This document shows positions 7,961 to 15,916 of a DNA stretch of 39,865 nucleotides, one piece after another; the stretch's first letter is position 1; every line of letters begins with the position of its first letter. The stretch is from Phaeodactylibacter sp. (GTDB taxonomy: Bacteria; Bacteroidota; Bacteroidia; Chitinophagales; Saprospiraceae). Position numbers and translations under genes: made by a program. Below the pieces are notes generated by a model. The model saw only the letters and a list, made by a program, of their open reading frames with translations, searched no databases and was not told where the DNA came from. The stretch lies in NCBI GenBank assembly GCA_024102975.1, contig JAGFJD010000342.1, positions 1 through 39,865 on the forward strand. The letters are read 5' to 3'.

Positions 7961-8263
7961 ATGAGGTTTCTGCCCAATTCAATTTTCTGAAAATATTCTT
8001 CGCCAGGATTTTCCGGTGTATAAACCAGATTCGTATAAGTCCATCTTCTCTGCCCAAAGAAAGGGCCCATTCCGGAGAACAAAGGCCTTGCATAAGCAAA
8101 CCCTTATCGCCACATTCAGGTAGGAAAAAATAAAGACATATCGTATCATTCCGGCGACCGTCGTTTTTGGCGGCAATGGCAGCGTTTTATGGTAGGTGTG
8201 AAAATCAGCCTGCCGAAAAGAGTTGAAACTGCCCCGGCATTTTAGCTTGATAAACTTTGCCAT
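7950..8263 (-). pseudogene. cas5: cas5 remnant, internally deleted and frameshifted
   Basis: The ATG at 8263 opens MAKFIKLKCRGSFNSFRQ followed by DFHTYHKTLPLPPKTTVAGM, the well-conserved Cas5 N-terminus (8147-8263). The frame then loses homology. A second piece in another frame (about 8028-8138) reads FFLPECGDKGLLMQGLCSPE and ALSLGREDGLIR, the central Cas5 motif with LSLGRED. A possible third piece in the remaining frame (about 7950-8034, NLVYTPENPGEEYFQKIEL) may continue it. Cas5 binds the crRNA 5' handle in type I Cascade. Roughly 60-80 residues between the first two blocks are missing, so this is a decayed gene. Base composition is clearly more AT-rich than the surrounding genes. The start overlaps the upstream stop as TAATG, the relic of a tight operon. 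Confidence 0.78.
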
Positions 8264-8340
8264 TAGAAATCGAGCATTTGAAGGTATGTTTTTGCAGCTT
8301 GCCAGGCTTCCCGGATGCTTTTTGTATCAGTTACCTCTTT
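8263..8340 (-). pseudogene. Short 3' tail of an upstream cas operon gene (cas7/cas8?)
   Basis: About 25 codons, ending SIREAWQAAKTYLQMLDF and a TAA that overlaps the cas5 ATG (TAATG). The overlap and position suggest the end of the gene that preceded cas5, cas7 or cas8 in type I-B order. The frame stays open further, to 8448, but that part is antisense to clear WYL coding sequence on the plus strand, so the real fragment probably begins near 8340. Too short to assign by homology. Confidence 0.35.
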
Positions 8341-8756
8341 TGCGACGCCATCGAAACTACCCGCCAGGTGGTTTTTGACTATCAGCCATTTCTGGCGCTC
8401 AGTCCGCGGCGTTGTGTCTTCGACCCTTACTTCCTCCGCCAGCACCACCAGCGCTGGTACGCTGGAAACCTATCGTCGGCATCAACCGGCCGCCCAATGG
8501 CAAAGTGGAAAGTGTCGTCCTGGAGTTCCGCTATTTGCACGGCCGCTATTTCCTGTCCAACCCCTTCTTCGCCCCTTTTGAAGTTCTGGAAGATACGCCG
8601 GAAAAGCTGCTGGTCAAAATGGAACTTATGATCGATATCGAGCTGGTCCGGCGGATTGCGGCTTACGGCAAAGACATACGGGTACTGGCGCCGGAAGCCC
8701 TGTGCCGGGAACTTCGCGCTTTCTTCCGGCGAGCGTTGGAGCAGTATGCCACTTAG
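8337..8756 (+). pseudogene. WYL-domain transcriptional regulator, truncated and frameshifted
   Basis: Two pieces in different plus-strand frames. The first (about 8346-8456) reads AIETTRQVVFDYQPFLALSP and DPYFLRQHHQRWYAG, the WYL core with its RWY step. The second (about 8460-8756, ending TAG) reads PIVGINRPPNGKVESVVLEF through FAPFEVLEDTPEKLLVKMEL and RVLAPEALCRELRAFF, the WYL C-terminal extension. The N-terminal helix-turn-helix is absent, part of the core is missing, and a frameshift near 8456-8462 separates the pieces. WYL regulators are ligand-sensing repressors or activators often encoded beside CRISPR-Cas and other defence genes. Here the remnant meets the cas remnant tail to tail at about 8340, which marks a deletion junction. 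Confidence 0.72.
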
Positions 8757-8769
8757 TGAACCTCAAAAC

Positions 8770-8860
8770 AAGTTGTCGGTTTCGACGGTAAGGCAGAGTC
8801 TTCAACCATTTCATCGGGTTCCAGTCTTTGCCTTACTGTCGAAATGCTGTTCGACAACTT
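8770..8860. repeat. Long imperfect inverted repeat followed by a T-run
   Basis: Outer arms AAGTTGTCG (8770-8778) and CGACAACTT (8852-8860) are perfect. Inner 16-bp arms 8780-8795 and 8829-8844 differ at one base, a tolerable G-U pair in RNA. The loop is about 33 nt, and a T-rich stretch follows at 8861-8868. It could end transcription of the WYL gene on the plus strand or be a REP/MITE-type element. Confidence 0.7.
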
Positions 8861-8920
8861 ATTTTTTGATCACTACTTATTACTACCTGGTTACTTTAAA
8901 GCAAAGGCCGCAGATGGTGA

Positions 8921-9098
8921 GCCGTACAACTGCTGGACAGCAGTTGTACGGCACTCTCAGCGCCGGAAATTAAACCGCAGGGAGCCTGCCTGCCCGCCCT
9001 GCCGGCCATACCGGCACGGCAGGCGGGCTGGCTAGTCGCCAGGCGGCCTGGCAGGCAGGCGCAAAGGGCCACAGAGAACGGTTAGAACGCTGTGGCCC
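8921..9098. repeat. Cluster of three further palindromes
   Basis: (a) 8921-8952: perfect 15-bp arms with a 2-base loop, starting GCCGTACAACTGCTG. (b) 8985-9062: GC-rich, imperfect and nested, with TGCCGG/CCGGCA at its core and repeated GGCAGG units. (c) 9066-9098: perfect GGGCCACAG/CTGTGGCCC arms with a 15-base loop. None is followed by a T-run. The remaining sequence to 9338 holds no gene; it carries a TCCAACA direct repeat near 9151-9173 with an inverted copy TGTTGGA near 9187, and a TTG micro-repeat at 9236-9262. Confidence 0.7.
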
Positions 9099-9338
9099 CC
9101 CGTGCCCTCTTCGGTTAATTTTCTAAAGTAACAAAGTAGAATTATGTCAGTCCAACAATATGGCCATCCAACAATATAACTATTGCTGTTGGAACTAAAT
9201 AACGGGCAGTTATTTTCCCGCCGGGAACAAGATGCCGTTGTTGGTTGTTAGCTGGCAATCAACGGCTTAGAGATTCCGGGTGGGCAATAACCATCAACAA
9301 ACAACTGCCCCGGGACTTCGTTCCGGAAGCACTATTCT

Positions 9339-12300
9339 CTACCCCCTCACCACCTTCACCACCCCCCGATACCTCCCCACCTGCACCCGCACCCAATACA
9401 CCCCCGCGCTCAAACCCTCCATTTCCAGGGCCACCGCCTGGCCAGCCACCCCATTGCCGGCCCGCACCCGCTGCCCCAGGCTGTTATACATTTCCCACCG
9501 GAAATCTCCGGGCAGAGGCGCGTCCACCTGCAGGTAGGCGGTGCCCGCGACGGGGTTGGGGTACAGGCTCAGCTGCAGCGCCTCGCCCGCCGGGCCGCCC
9601 GGGCCGGTCGTCATGGTCTCCACCGGCACGCAGAAGGTGTCCCGGCCGCAGTTGTTGGCGGCGACGAGGCAAACCTCGTATATGCCCGGAAATTCATAGG
9701 TGTGCAACGGCTCGGCCAGGGCGGAGGTGTTGCCGTCGCCGAAGTCCCAGAACCATACATCGGGGTTATTGGTGGAGGCGTCAAAAAAGTCGACGGTCAG
9801 GCCCTGCATGGTGAAGGAGAAGCCGGCAACCGGCGGCTGGCAGTTGACCATGACCGTGGAGCAGCTCTGGGTGCTGCCGCAGTTGTTGCTCACCGTCAGG
9901 CACACCTCGTAGGCGCCCGGCTGGCTGTAGAGGTGCTGCGGGCCGGGCTGGGTGGAGGAGGTGCCGTCGCCGAAATCCCACAGCCAGGCTACGGCACCGG
10001 GGGCGGAATTGTCCTGGAAGGAAACGACCTGCCCGGCGGCGCTGTAGGTGAAGGCGGCCTGAGGCGGCGGGCAACTGGCCTGGATCAGCTCGCAGCGCTG
10101 GGTATTGCCGCAGGGGCTGCTGACCGACAGGCACACCAGGTAGCTGCCCGGAAACTGGTAGGCATGCATGGGGTTCTGCTGGGTGGAAGTGGCGCCGTCC
10201 CCGAACGCCCACAACCAGGTGGCGGGGTTGTTCATGGAAATGTCGGTGAACGCAAACGCCAGCTCCTGGCTGCTGTACGTGAAGTTGGCCTGGGGCGCCA
10301 GGCAGGTCACCGTGATGTTCCGGCAGAACTCCGTCATGCCGCAAACGCTCCGGGCAGTGAGGCACACCTGATAAGTTCCGGGCAGGCTGTAAGTGTGCTG
10401 CGGGTTGGCCAGGGTGGAGGTGGCGCCGTCGCCGAAGTTCCACTGCCACTGCGTGGGCGCGTTGGTCGACTGGTCGGCAAAGCTGACGGCCAGTTGGTTG
10501 GCGGTGAAGGTGAAGCCGGCGACCGGCGCGGCGCAGCTCAGCGAGAACGTCTGGCAGCTTTGGGTGAAGCCGCAGAGGGTGCTCACCTCCAGGCAGGCCG
10601 TATAGGTGCCGGGCGCGGCGTAGGCATGCTGCGGGTTGGGCGCGGCGGAGAAGGTCCCGTCGCCGAACGACCACGACCACTGGCTGGCAGCGGGCGCCGA
10701 ATTGTCGGTGAAGGAAACCGTCAGGGCATCGGCCTGGTAAGCGAAAGCCGACTGGGGTGCCGCGCAGCCCACTTCTACCTGCCGGCAGGAAATGTTCTCC
10801 CCGCAGATGCTTTGGGCTGTAAGGCACACCTGGTAGCTGCCCGGGGCGGCATAGGTATGCTGCGGGTTGGGCAGGGTGGAAGACCCGCCGTCGCCAAAGG
10901 TCCACAGCCAGGACTCGGGGCCGTTGGCCGTCTGGTCGGTGAACGCCAGTGTCAGCTCGTCGGACTGGAAAGTAAAGGCCGGCGCCGGAGCGTTGCACCC
11001 CACCTCAATCATTTGGCAGGTTTCGGTGCTGCCGCAGATGCTGGCCACCTCCAGGCATACCTGGTAGCTGCCCGGCAGGGAATAGGCATGCTGAGGGTTG
11101 GCCAGGGTGGAAGTGGCGCCGTCGCCAAAGGACCAGTTCCAGGTGGTGGGAGCGTTGGGGCTCTCATCGGTGAAGGAAAGGGCCAGCTCGTCAGCCTCGA
11201 ACCCGAAAGCGGCCTGGGGCGCCGGGCAGCTGACCGTCACCTGCCGGCAGGATTGGTTGCTGCCGCAGACGCTGCTGGCGGTCAGGCAGATGACATAAGT
11301 GCCCGGAGCGGCAAAAGTGTGCTGCGGGTTCTGAAGATTACTGGTGGCGCCGTCGCCAAAGGCCCACGCCCACTGGGCCGGGCTGTTGGCCGAGGTGTCG
11401 GTAAGGGCAACGGTAAGGCCGTCCCTTTCAATGAGAAATCCGGCCACCGGCTCTGCGCAGGTGATGGTTACGGTTTGGCAGGCCTGGGTGCTGCCGCAGA
11501 TGCTGAGGGCGGTCAGGCACACCTCGTATTCGCCGGGATTGCTGTACGTGTGCTGCGGGTTTTGCTGGGCCGACGAATTGCCGTCGCCAAACGACCACAG
11601 CCACTCGGCAGGCATGTTGCTGCTGGTATCGTCAAGTTGGAGAGTCAGCTGGTTCGACAGGAAATCGAAACCGGCTTCCGGCGCCGGGCAGGTGAGGCTC
11701 AGCTGCCGGCAGGCCGTGCTGGTGTCCCCGCAGGCGTTCACCACCGAAAGGCAAACCTCGTAATCGCCCGGCGCGGGGAAATCATGTACCGGGTTCTGCC
11801 GGGCGGACGTGCCGCCGTCCCCGAAATCCCACATCCAGCTCGTAGCGGTGGCCGTAGAAGTATCGGTAAAAGACAGGCGAAGGGCGTCGCCCTGGTAAGC
11901 GAAGCCGGCCTCCAGGGCAGCGCATTGGATTTCGACCATCCGGCAGGTTTCTGTCATGCCGCAGATGCTGCTGGCCTGCAGGCAGAGTTCATAAACACCA
12001 GCGCTGTCAAACGTGTATTCGAAGGACGGCCCCTGCAGGCTGTCCTGCCCTTCCAGGACCCACAGCAGGCCCGTCGGTTGGTTGGTAGAGGTGTCGGTGA
12101 AGGTGGCTGTCAGTTCGTTGTTCACGTAGGCGAAGCCGGCCTCGGGCGCGTTGCAGGTGACGACAATGTCGCGGCAGATGCTGTCCTGCCCGCAGGGGCT
12201 GCCGGCCAGCAGGCAGGCGGTGTAGGTGCCGGGCAGGGCGTAGGCATGAACGGGCGTTTCCTCATTGGAGGCAGCGCCGTCGCCGAAGTCCCAGGCCCAG

Positions 12301-14540
12301 GCCGTCGGCTCATTGGCGGACGTGTCCTGGAAAGTGATGCTCAGCTCGTCGGCCAGGGTAGTAAACGCAGCCACCGGCGGGGGGCAGGAGACCGATATCT
12401 GCTGGCAGTACTGCCCCTGCCCGCACACGCCCCGGATGTTGAGGCACACCTCATAGGTGCCGGTCATGGGGAAGGCATGCAGGGGGTTTTCTTCAGAAGA
12501 GAAGGTCCCGTCGCCGAAATCCCAGTTCCATTCGTTGGTGCCGGCAGAAGAGAAATCGGTGAACTGCACGGTAAGGCCGGCGGCGCTGAAGTCGAAGGCG
12601 GTGGTGACGTTGCCGCAGGCGGCCTGCACGAACTCGCAGACGGTGGAGCTGCCGCAATCGTTAAAAGAGGTCAGGCAGACAAAAAAAAGGCCGGTGGTAT
12701 CGTAGCCGTGGTTGGGGTTTTGCTCGGTAGAGGTCGTCCCGTCGTCGAAGTCCCACAACCAGGACGTAGGGTCGCCGATGGACAGGTTCTCAAAGGAGAT
12801 GTCCAGGCCGTCGGTGGCGAACAGGAAGTCAGACAGGGGCGGGAAGCAGGATACGGTCACGTCCCGGCAGATTTCGGCCTGCCCGCAGGTGCCGCTGGTC
12901 GTCAGGCAGACGGTGTAGGTGCCGTCGTCGGGGTAAGTATGGGAAACGTTCTGGCCATTTCCGGTTTGGCCGTCGCCGAAGTCCCACTGCCAGTTGGCCA
13001 CGCCGGCGTCCCCTCCGCCGATGAGGTCGACGGTCAGGCTGTTGGCCGCGAACTGGAAGCCGGCGTTGGGCAGGCAATAGTCGCCTTCTTCGATGAACAG
13101 GGTGGTGTCGGCCGGCGGGTTGGCCAGGAAGTCCACGTTGCCGGAGGGCCAGCGGATGATCAGGCTGTCGACGGCGGCGGCGGCGCCCAGCCCGAAATGG
13201 GCGGTGTAGGAGTTCATGACCCCGTAGCCTTCGCCGCTGCGGATTTCCCGAATCTGTTTGCCCCAGCTGCCGTACAGTTCCAGCCGGGCGCCGATGCCGT
13301 TGGGGTTGGAGGCGGTGCCCTTCAGGCGGGCCCGGAAGTAATGGTTGCCGTTGCCGTTGTTGATGAACAGGCGGTCGATCTCGTTGCTCGTCTGGAAATA
13401 GCTGAAGCCGAAGCTGGCGTATACGTCCAGGAAGCCGTCGTTGTTGAGGTCGCCGACCGCTGCGCTCAGGATGCGGGTGGGTGCGCCGGGGAATGGCGCA
13501 TTGACTTTGGTAAAGGTGCGGTTGCCGTTGTTGCGCAGCAGGGCGTGGTCCGATCCCAGGGAGGTGAAGAGCAGGTCGACGTAGCCGTCGTTGTCGAAAT
13601 CGGCAAACCGGGGCTGCACGCCGGGCCCGATGCCGTTCAGGGCGGGGATCAGGTTGCTGGCCAGGGTAATGTCGATGAAGTTGCCGTTGCCGATGTTCAT
13701 GTGCAGGGTATTGTTGATATCCTGGTTGATGATGAAGCAGTCGAGGTCCCCGTCGTTGTCGATGTCGGCGAAATCGGCGGCCTGCGACTGGCCCAGGGGC
13801 TGGAGGTTGGCCAGTTGGGCGACGTCGGCAAAGCCGCCGGGGCCGTCGTTCCGGAAGAGCAGGTTGAGCCGCCGGCCGTCGGTGGGGTCGTCCACGCCGG
13901 GGCGGCCCTTGGAGATGTAGAGGTCGAGGTCCCCGTCGTTGTCGTAGTCCGTCCATACCGAAGCGTAATTGCCGGAGTTGTCGGAAGGAATGGTGGAAAC
14001 GGGATTGATGAGGCTGAAGTCGGCAGCGAGGTTGCCCATGCCGTCGTTGGCAAAGGGCACGCTCAGGCCGTCGTTGTTGCAGGCAAAGACGTCGGCGTCC
14101 CCGTCGTTGTCGATGTCCACGAAGTTGGACCCCTGCAGGAAGATGGAGGGGGCACTGACGATGGTGGCGCCGTAGCTGCTGCCGTCGTTGCTGGCCCGGA
14201 GCAGGTAGAGGCCGTCGTTGGCGCCGCCGGTAAAGATGTCGTTGTGGCCGTTGGCATCGGCGTCGGCTACGCAGATGCTCCACTTGTCGCCTCCGAGGTT
14301 GGCGATGAACCGGCTGTCGAAAGCGGCGGTGTCCGGCAATTGATAGTGGATGTAGAGCAGGCTCAGGCTGTCCAGGCAGGCGATGTCGTCCAGCCCGTCA
14401 TTATTCATATCCACGACGGCCATGGGCGCGCCGCTGCGGATGGCCCGGATTTCCAGGTTGGCGGTGGAGTCGGCGAAGGTGATCTGCGCGGAGGCGAAAG
14501 CTGGATAGAAAGAGAGTAGAAAGAGTAGAAATTTCCTCAT
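9339..14540 (-). CDS. Giant secreted FG-GAP/ASPIC/PKD-repeat protein with T9SS domain
   Basis: A 1733-residue surface protein. A signal peptide (MRKFLLFLLSFYPAFASA, then Q) is followed by about seven FG-GAP/VCBS calcium-binding repeats with the DxDNDGDxD pattern (for example VDMNNDGLDD and FADIDNDGDLD), then an ASPIC/UnbV domain (GIGARLEL...GYGVMNSYTAHFGLG). Next come 15 PKD-type repeats of about 77 residues, 14 with the W-x-W-x-FGDG signature and the fifth degenerate (LLWVLEGQDS). Each repeat carries about four cysteines (CL, CG, C, C-x-x-P), unusual for PKD domains and suggesting disulfide stabilisation outside the cell. It ends with a type A T9SS sorting domain (LYPNPVAGTAYL to the end). 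The frame opens earlier, at 14639, but that part is a CAACAGA micro-repeat; the ATG at about 14540 precedes the signal peptide. Likely role: adhesion, matrix or binding at the cell surface. Confidence 0.9.
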   Translation of the reverse strand: MRKFLLFLLSFYPAFASAQITFADSTANLEIRAIRSGAPMAVVDMNNDGLDDIACLDSLSLLYIHYQLPDTAAFDSRFIANLGGDKWSICVADADANGHNDIFTGGANDGLYLLRASNDGSSYGATIVSAPSIFLQGSNFVDIDNDGDADVFACNNDGLSVPFANDGMGNLAADFSLINPVSTIPSDNSGNYASVWTDYDNDGDLDLYISKGRPGVDDPTDGRRLNLLFRNDGPGGFADVAQLANLQPLGQSQAADFADIDNDGDLDCFIINQDINNTLHMNIGNGNFIDITLASNLIPALNGIGPGVQPRFADFDNDGYVDLLFTSLGSDHALLRNNGNRTFTKVNAPFPGAPTRILSAAVGDLNNDGFLDVYASFGFSYFQTSNEIDRLFINNGNGNHYFRARLKGTASNPNGIGARLELYGSWGKQIREIRSGEGYGVMNSYTAHFGLGAAAAVDSLIIRWPSGNVDFLANPPADTTLFIEEGDYCLPNAGFQFAANSLTVDLIGGGDAGVANWQWDFGDGQTGNGQNVSHTYPDDGTYTVCLTTSGTCGQAEICRDVTVSCFPPLSDFLFATDGLDISFENLSIGDPTSWLWDFDDGTTSTEQNPNHGYDTTGLFFVCLTSFNDCGSSTVCEFVQAACGNVTTAFDFSAAGLTVQFTDFSSAGTNEWNWDFGDGTFSSEENPLHAFPMTGTYEVCLNIRGVCGQGQYCQQISVSCPPPVAAFTTLADELSITFQDTSANEPTAWAWDFGDGAASNEETPVHAYALPGTYTACLLAGSPCGQDSICRDIVVTCNAPEAGFAYVNNELTATFTDTSTNQPTGLLWVLEGQDSLQGPSFEYTFDSAGVYELCLQASSICGMTETCRMVEIQCAALEAGFAYQGDALRLSFTDTSTATATSWMWDFGDGGTSARQNPVHDFPAPGDYEVCLSVVNACGDTSTACRQLSLTCPAPEAGFDFLSNQLTLQLDDTSSNMPAEWLWSFGDGNSSAQQNPQHTYSNPGEYEVCLTALSICGSTQACQTVTITCAEPVAGFLIERDGLTVALTDTSANSPAQWAWAFGDGATSNLQNPQHTFAAPGTYVICLTASSVCGSNQSCRQVTVSCPAPQAAFGFEADELALSFTDESPNAPTTWNWSFGDGATSTLANPQHAYSLPGSYQVCLEVASICGSTETCQMIEVGCNAPAPAFTFQSDELTLAFTDQTANGPESWLWTFGDGGSSTLPNPQHTYAAPGSYQVCLTAQSICGENISCRQVEVGCAAPQSAFAYQADALTVSFTDNSAPAASQWSWSFGDGTFSAAPNPQHAYAAPGTYTACLEVSTLCGFTQSCQTFSLSCAAPVAGFTFTANQLAVSFADQSTNAPTQWQWNFGDGATSTLANPQHTYSLPGTYQVCLTARSVCGMTEFCRNITVTCLAPQANFTYSSQELAFAFTDISMNNPATWLWAFGDGATSTQQNPMHAYQFPGSYLVCLSVSSPCGNTQRCELIQASCPPPQAAFTYSAAGQVVSFQDNSAPGAVAWLWDFGDGTSSTQPGPQHLYSQPGAYEVCLTVSNNCGSTQSCSTVMVNCQPPVAGFSFTMQGLTVDFFDASTNNPDVWFWDFGDGNTSALAEPLHTYEFPGIYEVCLVAANNCGRDTFCVPVETMTTGPGGPAGEALQLSLYPNPVAGTAYLQVDAPLPGDFRWEMYNSLGQRVRAGNGVAGQAVALEMEGLSAGVYWVRVQVGRYRGVVKVVRG
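9620..13075 (-). repeat. Tandem DNA array encoding 15 PKD repeats, period about 231 bp
   Basis: The FGDG-encoding motif recurs at steps of about 231 bp (for instance near 11118 and 11349). Neighbouring units keep identical short blocks such as FGDGATST and NPQHTY. The array is prone to recombination and to assembly collapse, so the copy number read here may vary between strains. Confidence 0.85.
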
Positions 14541-14639
14541 TGCAACATGTTCATTTTGTGGGAGGCGGTTGTCTGTTGTCTGTTGTCTGTTGTTTGTCGT
14601 TTGTTGTCGGTTGATTGTTATGCCCGCCGGCAGGGGCAT
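14541..14639. repeat. TTG/CAACAGA micro-repeat upstream of the giant gene
   Basis: Four near-identical 7-bp steps of GTTGTCT or GTTGTTT followed by TTGTTGTCGGTTGATTG. It is the longest copy of the TTG-rich intergenic repeat seen at 6454, 9236 and 36652. On the minus strand it is in frame with the giant gene and would add an implausible Gln/Thr/Asn-rich leader. From here to the htpX stop (14835) no gene is seen. Confidence 0.6.
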
Positions 14640-14834
14640 TCAACAGAAACGGACGCGAGCCGGCATCGGCCCCGCTTCCCGTGCTTGGGATTAATAATTT
14701 ATGACGAACCATTTGTGGTTTGGGGTTCGAAAGTTACGCTTTTTTGGAGGAGTAGTTGCAATGCGGGGGGGAAATATGTGGGGGATGGTTTCATGGGTTT
14801 ATGGTTTCATGGGGGGGGTGGAGATGGAGTGCCC

Positions 14835-15737
14835 TCATGAGTGGTCCCATGAGCCAGTAAGTTCCGGCCGGGAAACATGGGGTTCGTGCTTTGGCGCCAG
14901 GCTGCGCAGGCGTTCGACGCGCTCTTCGGTCGTAGGGTGGGTACGGAGCCATTTCGGGACTTTGATTCCCTGGCGGGGCCGCAGGAAGCTCAGGATGCCC
15001 CCTTCGTTGAAGTAGTCCAGTTTCTGTAGGGCCAGGGCCAGGGCTTCGGGGTCGCCGGTCAGGCGGGCGGCTTCCAGGTCGGCTTCCAGCTCGCGGGTGC
15101 GGGAGAAAGCGCCGGCCATCAGGGCCATGAGGGCGGGGGCGGTGAGGAGCAGCAGGATGGCCACCCAGGAAAAGGGAGGCTGGCCCATGAGCGCCATGGG
15201 CAAATAAATGAAAAGCAGGAGCTGGCCGGTCAGCGAGAATGCCCGGGTCAGCCGCATGATGACGTTGACCGTGAATTTGAGCTGCAGGTCTTTGTTGCGG
15301 ATGTGGCTCAGCTCATGGGCCAGCACAGCGGCGAGTTCCCGCAGGCTGAGGCGGCTCAGCAGGCCGTGCGTAACGGCAATTGCCGGGTCGTTCCTGCTGC
15401 CGGTGGCAAAGGCGTTGAGCACGCCGTTAGGAATGTAATACAACTGGGGCATTTGCGGAAGCCCGGCCCGCCGGGAAAGCTGCTTCAGGACGCGCATCAG
15501 GTTGGGCACCTCGTAGTCGTTCAGCGGCCTGCCGCCCTGCATGCGCATGATCAGCTGCGAGGGGGTCTGCGTGCTGCCCACCAGCCCGATCAGGCCGATG
15601 GCGCCTCCCCAGATCAGCCCCGCCAGCCCAAAGAGGGAATAGCCCAGGGCGACCATCATTGCCAGCATGCCGGCAATGAGGGCCGCCGTGCGGCCGAAAT
15701 TGGTGATCTTCTGAAGGAATATCTTGTCTTCGCTCAT
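14835..15737 (-). CDS. htpX: HtpX-like M48 membrane zinc metalloprotease
   Basis: A 300-residue integral membrane protease. Two N-terminal transmembrane segments (residues about 17-34 and 38-55) are followed by the M48 catalytic domain: zinc motif HELSH with His141, Glu142 and His145, and third ligand Glu216 in RTRELEADLEAARL. A second hydrophobic hairpin (about 168-210) lies between them. HtpX degrades misfolded membrane proteins in cooperation with FtsH, with its active site facing the cytoplasm. The GGRPLNDYEVPNL and NAFATGSRNDPAIAVTHGL stretches are typical of the family. Length is normal (about 290-300). It is transcribed on the minus strand with 195 bp before the giant gene, so it is probably a separate unit. 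Confidence 0.93.
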   Translation of the reverse strand: MSEDKIFLQKITNFGRTAALIAGMLAMMVALGYSLFGLAGLIWGGAIGLIGLVGSTQTPSQLIMRMQGGRPLNDYEVPNLMRVLKQLSRRAGLPQMPQLYYIPNGVLNAFATGSRNDPAIAVTHGLLSRLSLRELAAVLAHELSHIRNKDLQLKFTVNVIMRLTRAFSLTGQLLLFIYLPMALMGQPPFSWVAILLLLTAPALMALMAGAFSRTRELEADLEAARLTGDPEALALALQKLDYFNEGGILSFLRPRQGIKVPKWLRTHPTTEERVERLRSLAPKHEPHVSRPELTGSWDHS

Positions 15738-15916
15738 GGTTTTCTTCTACGGTTACATACATGAAACAATCGCCGGAGGGCAGACGTTCGGAGCAGTTCC
15801 CCGCAACCTTCAGATCAAGAGTAGTGCCGGAAGAAAAGGACGGAAGAAATGGCAGGGCTTTCAGGGAATGCCTGACGGAGTGGCAGGAGGGAAATGGGCA
15901 TGCTCCCCCATTCCCG

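Noticed and set aside
8341..8448. N-terminal part of the minus-strand frame ending at 8263, read as more of a cas gene
   Set aside because: The complementary strand encodes unmistakable WYL core sequence (DYQPF, RWY), so only the last 25 or so codons are kept as a cas-like tail.
8770..9098. CRISPR array next to the cas remnants
   Set aside because: The repeats are palindromes of different sequence and length with no regular spacers.
9702..14519. A 1605-codon open frame on the plus strand opposite the giant PKD gene
   Set aside because: It is Val/Gly/Ala-rich without domains, and stops are missing only because the GC-rich repeated coding strand avoids the complementary codons. The minus strand has a signal peptide, FG-GAP, PKD and T9SS domains.
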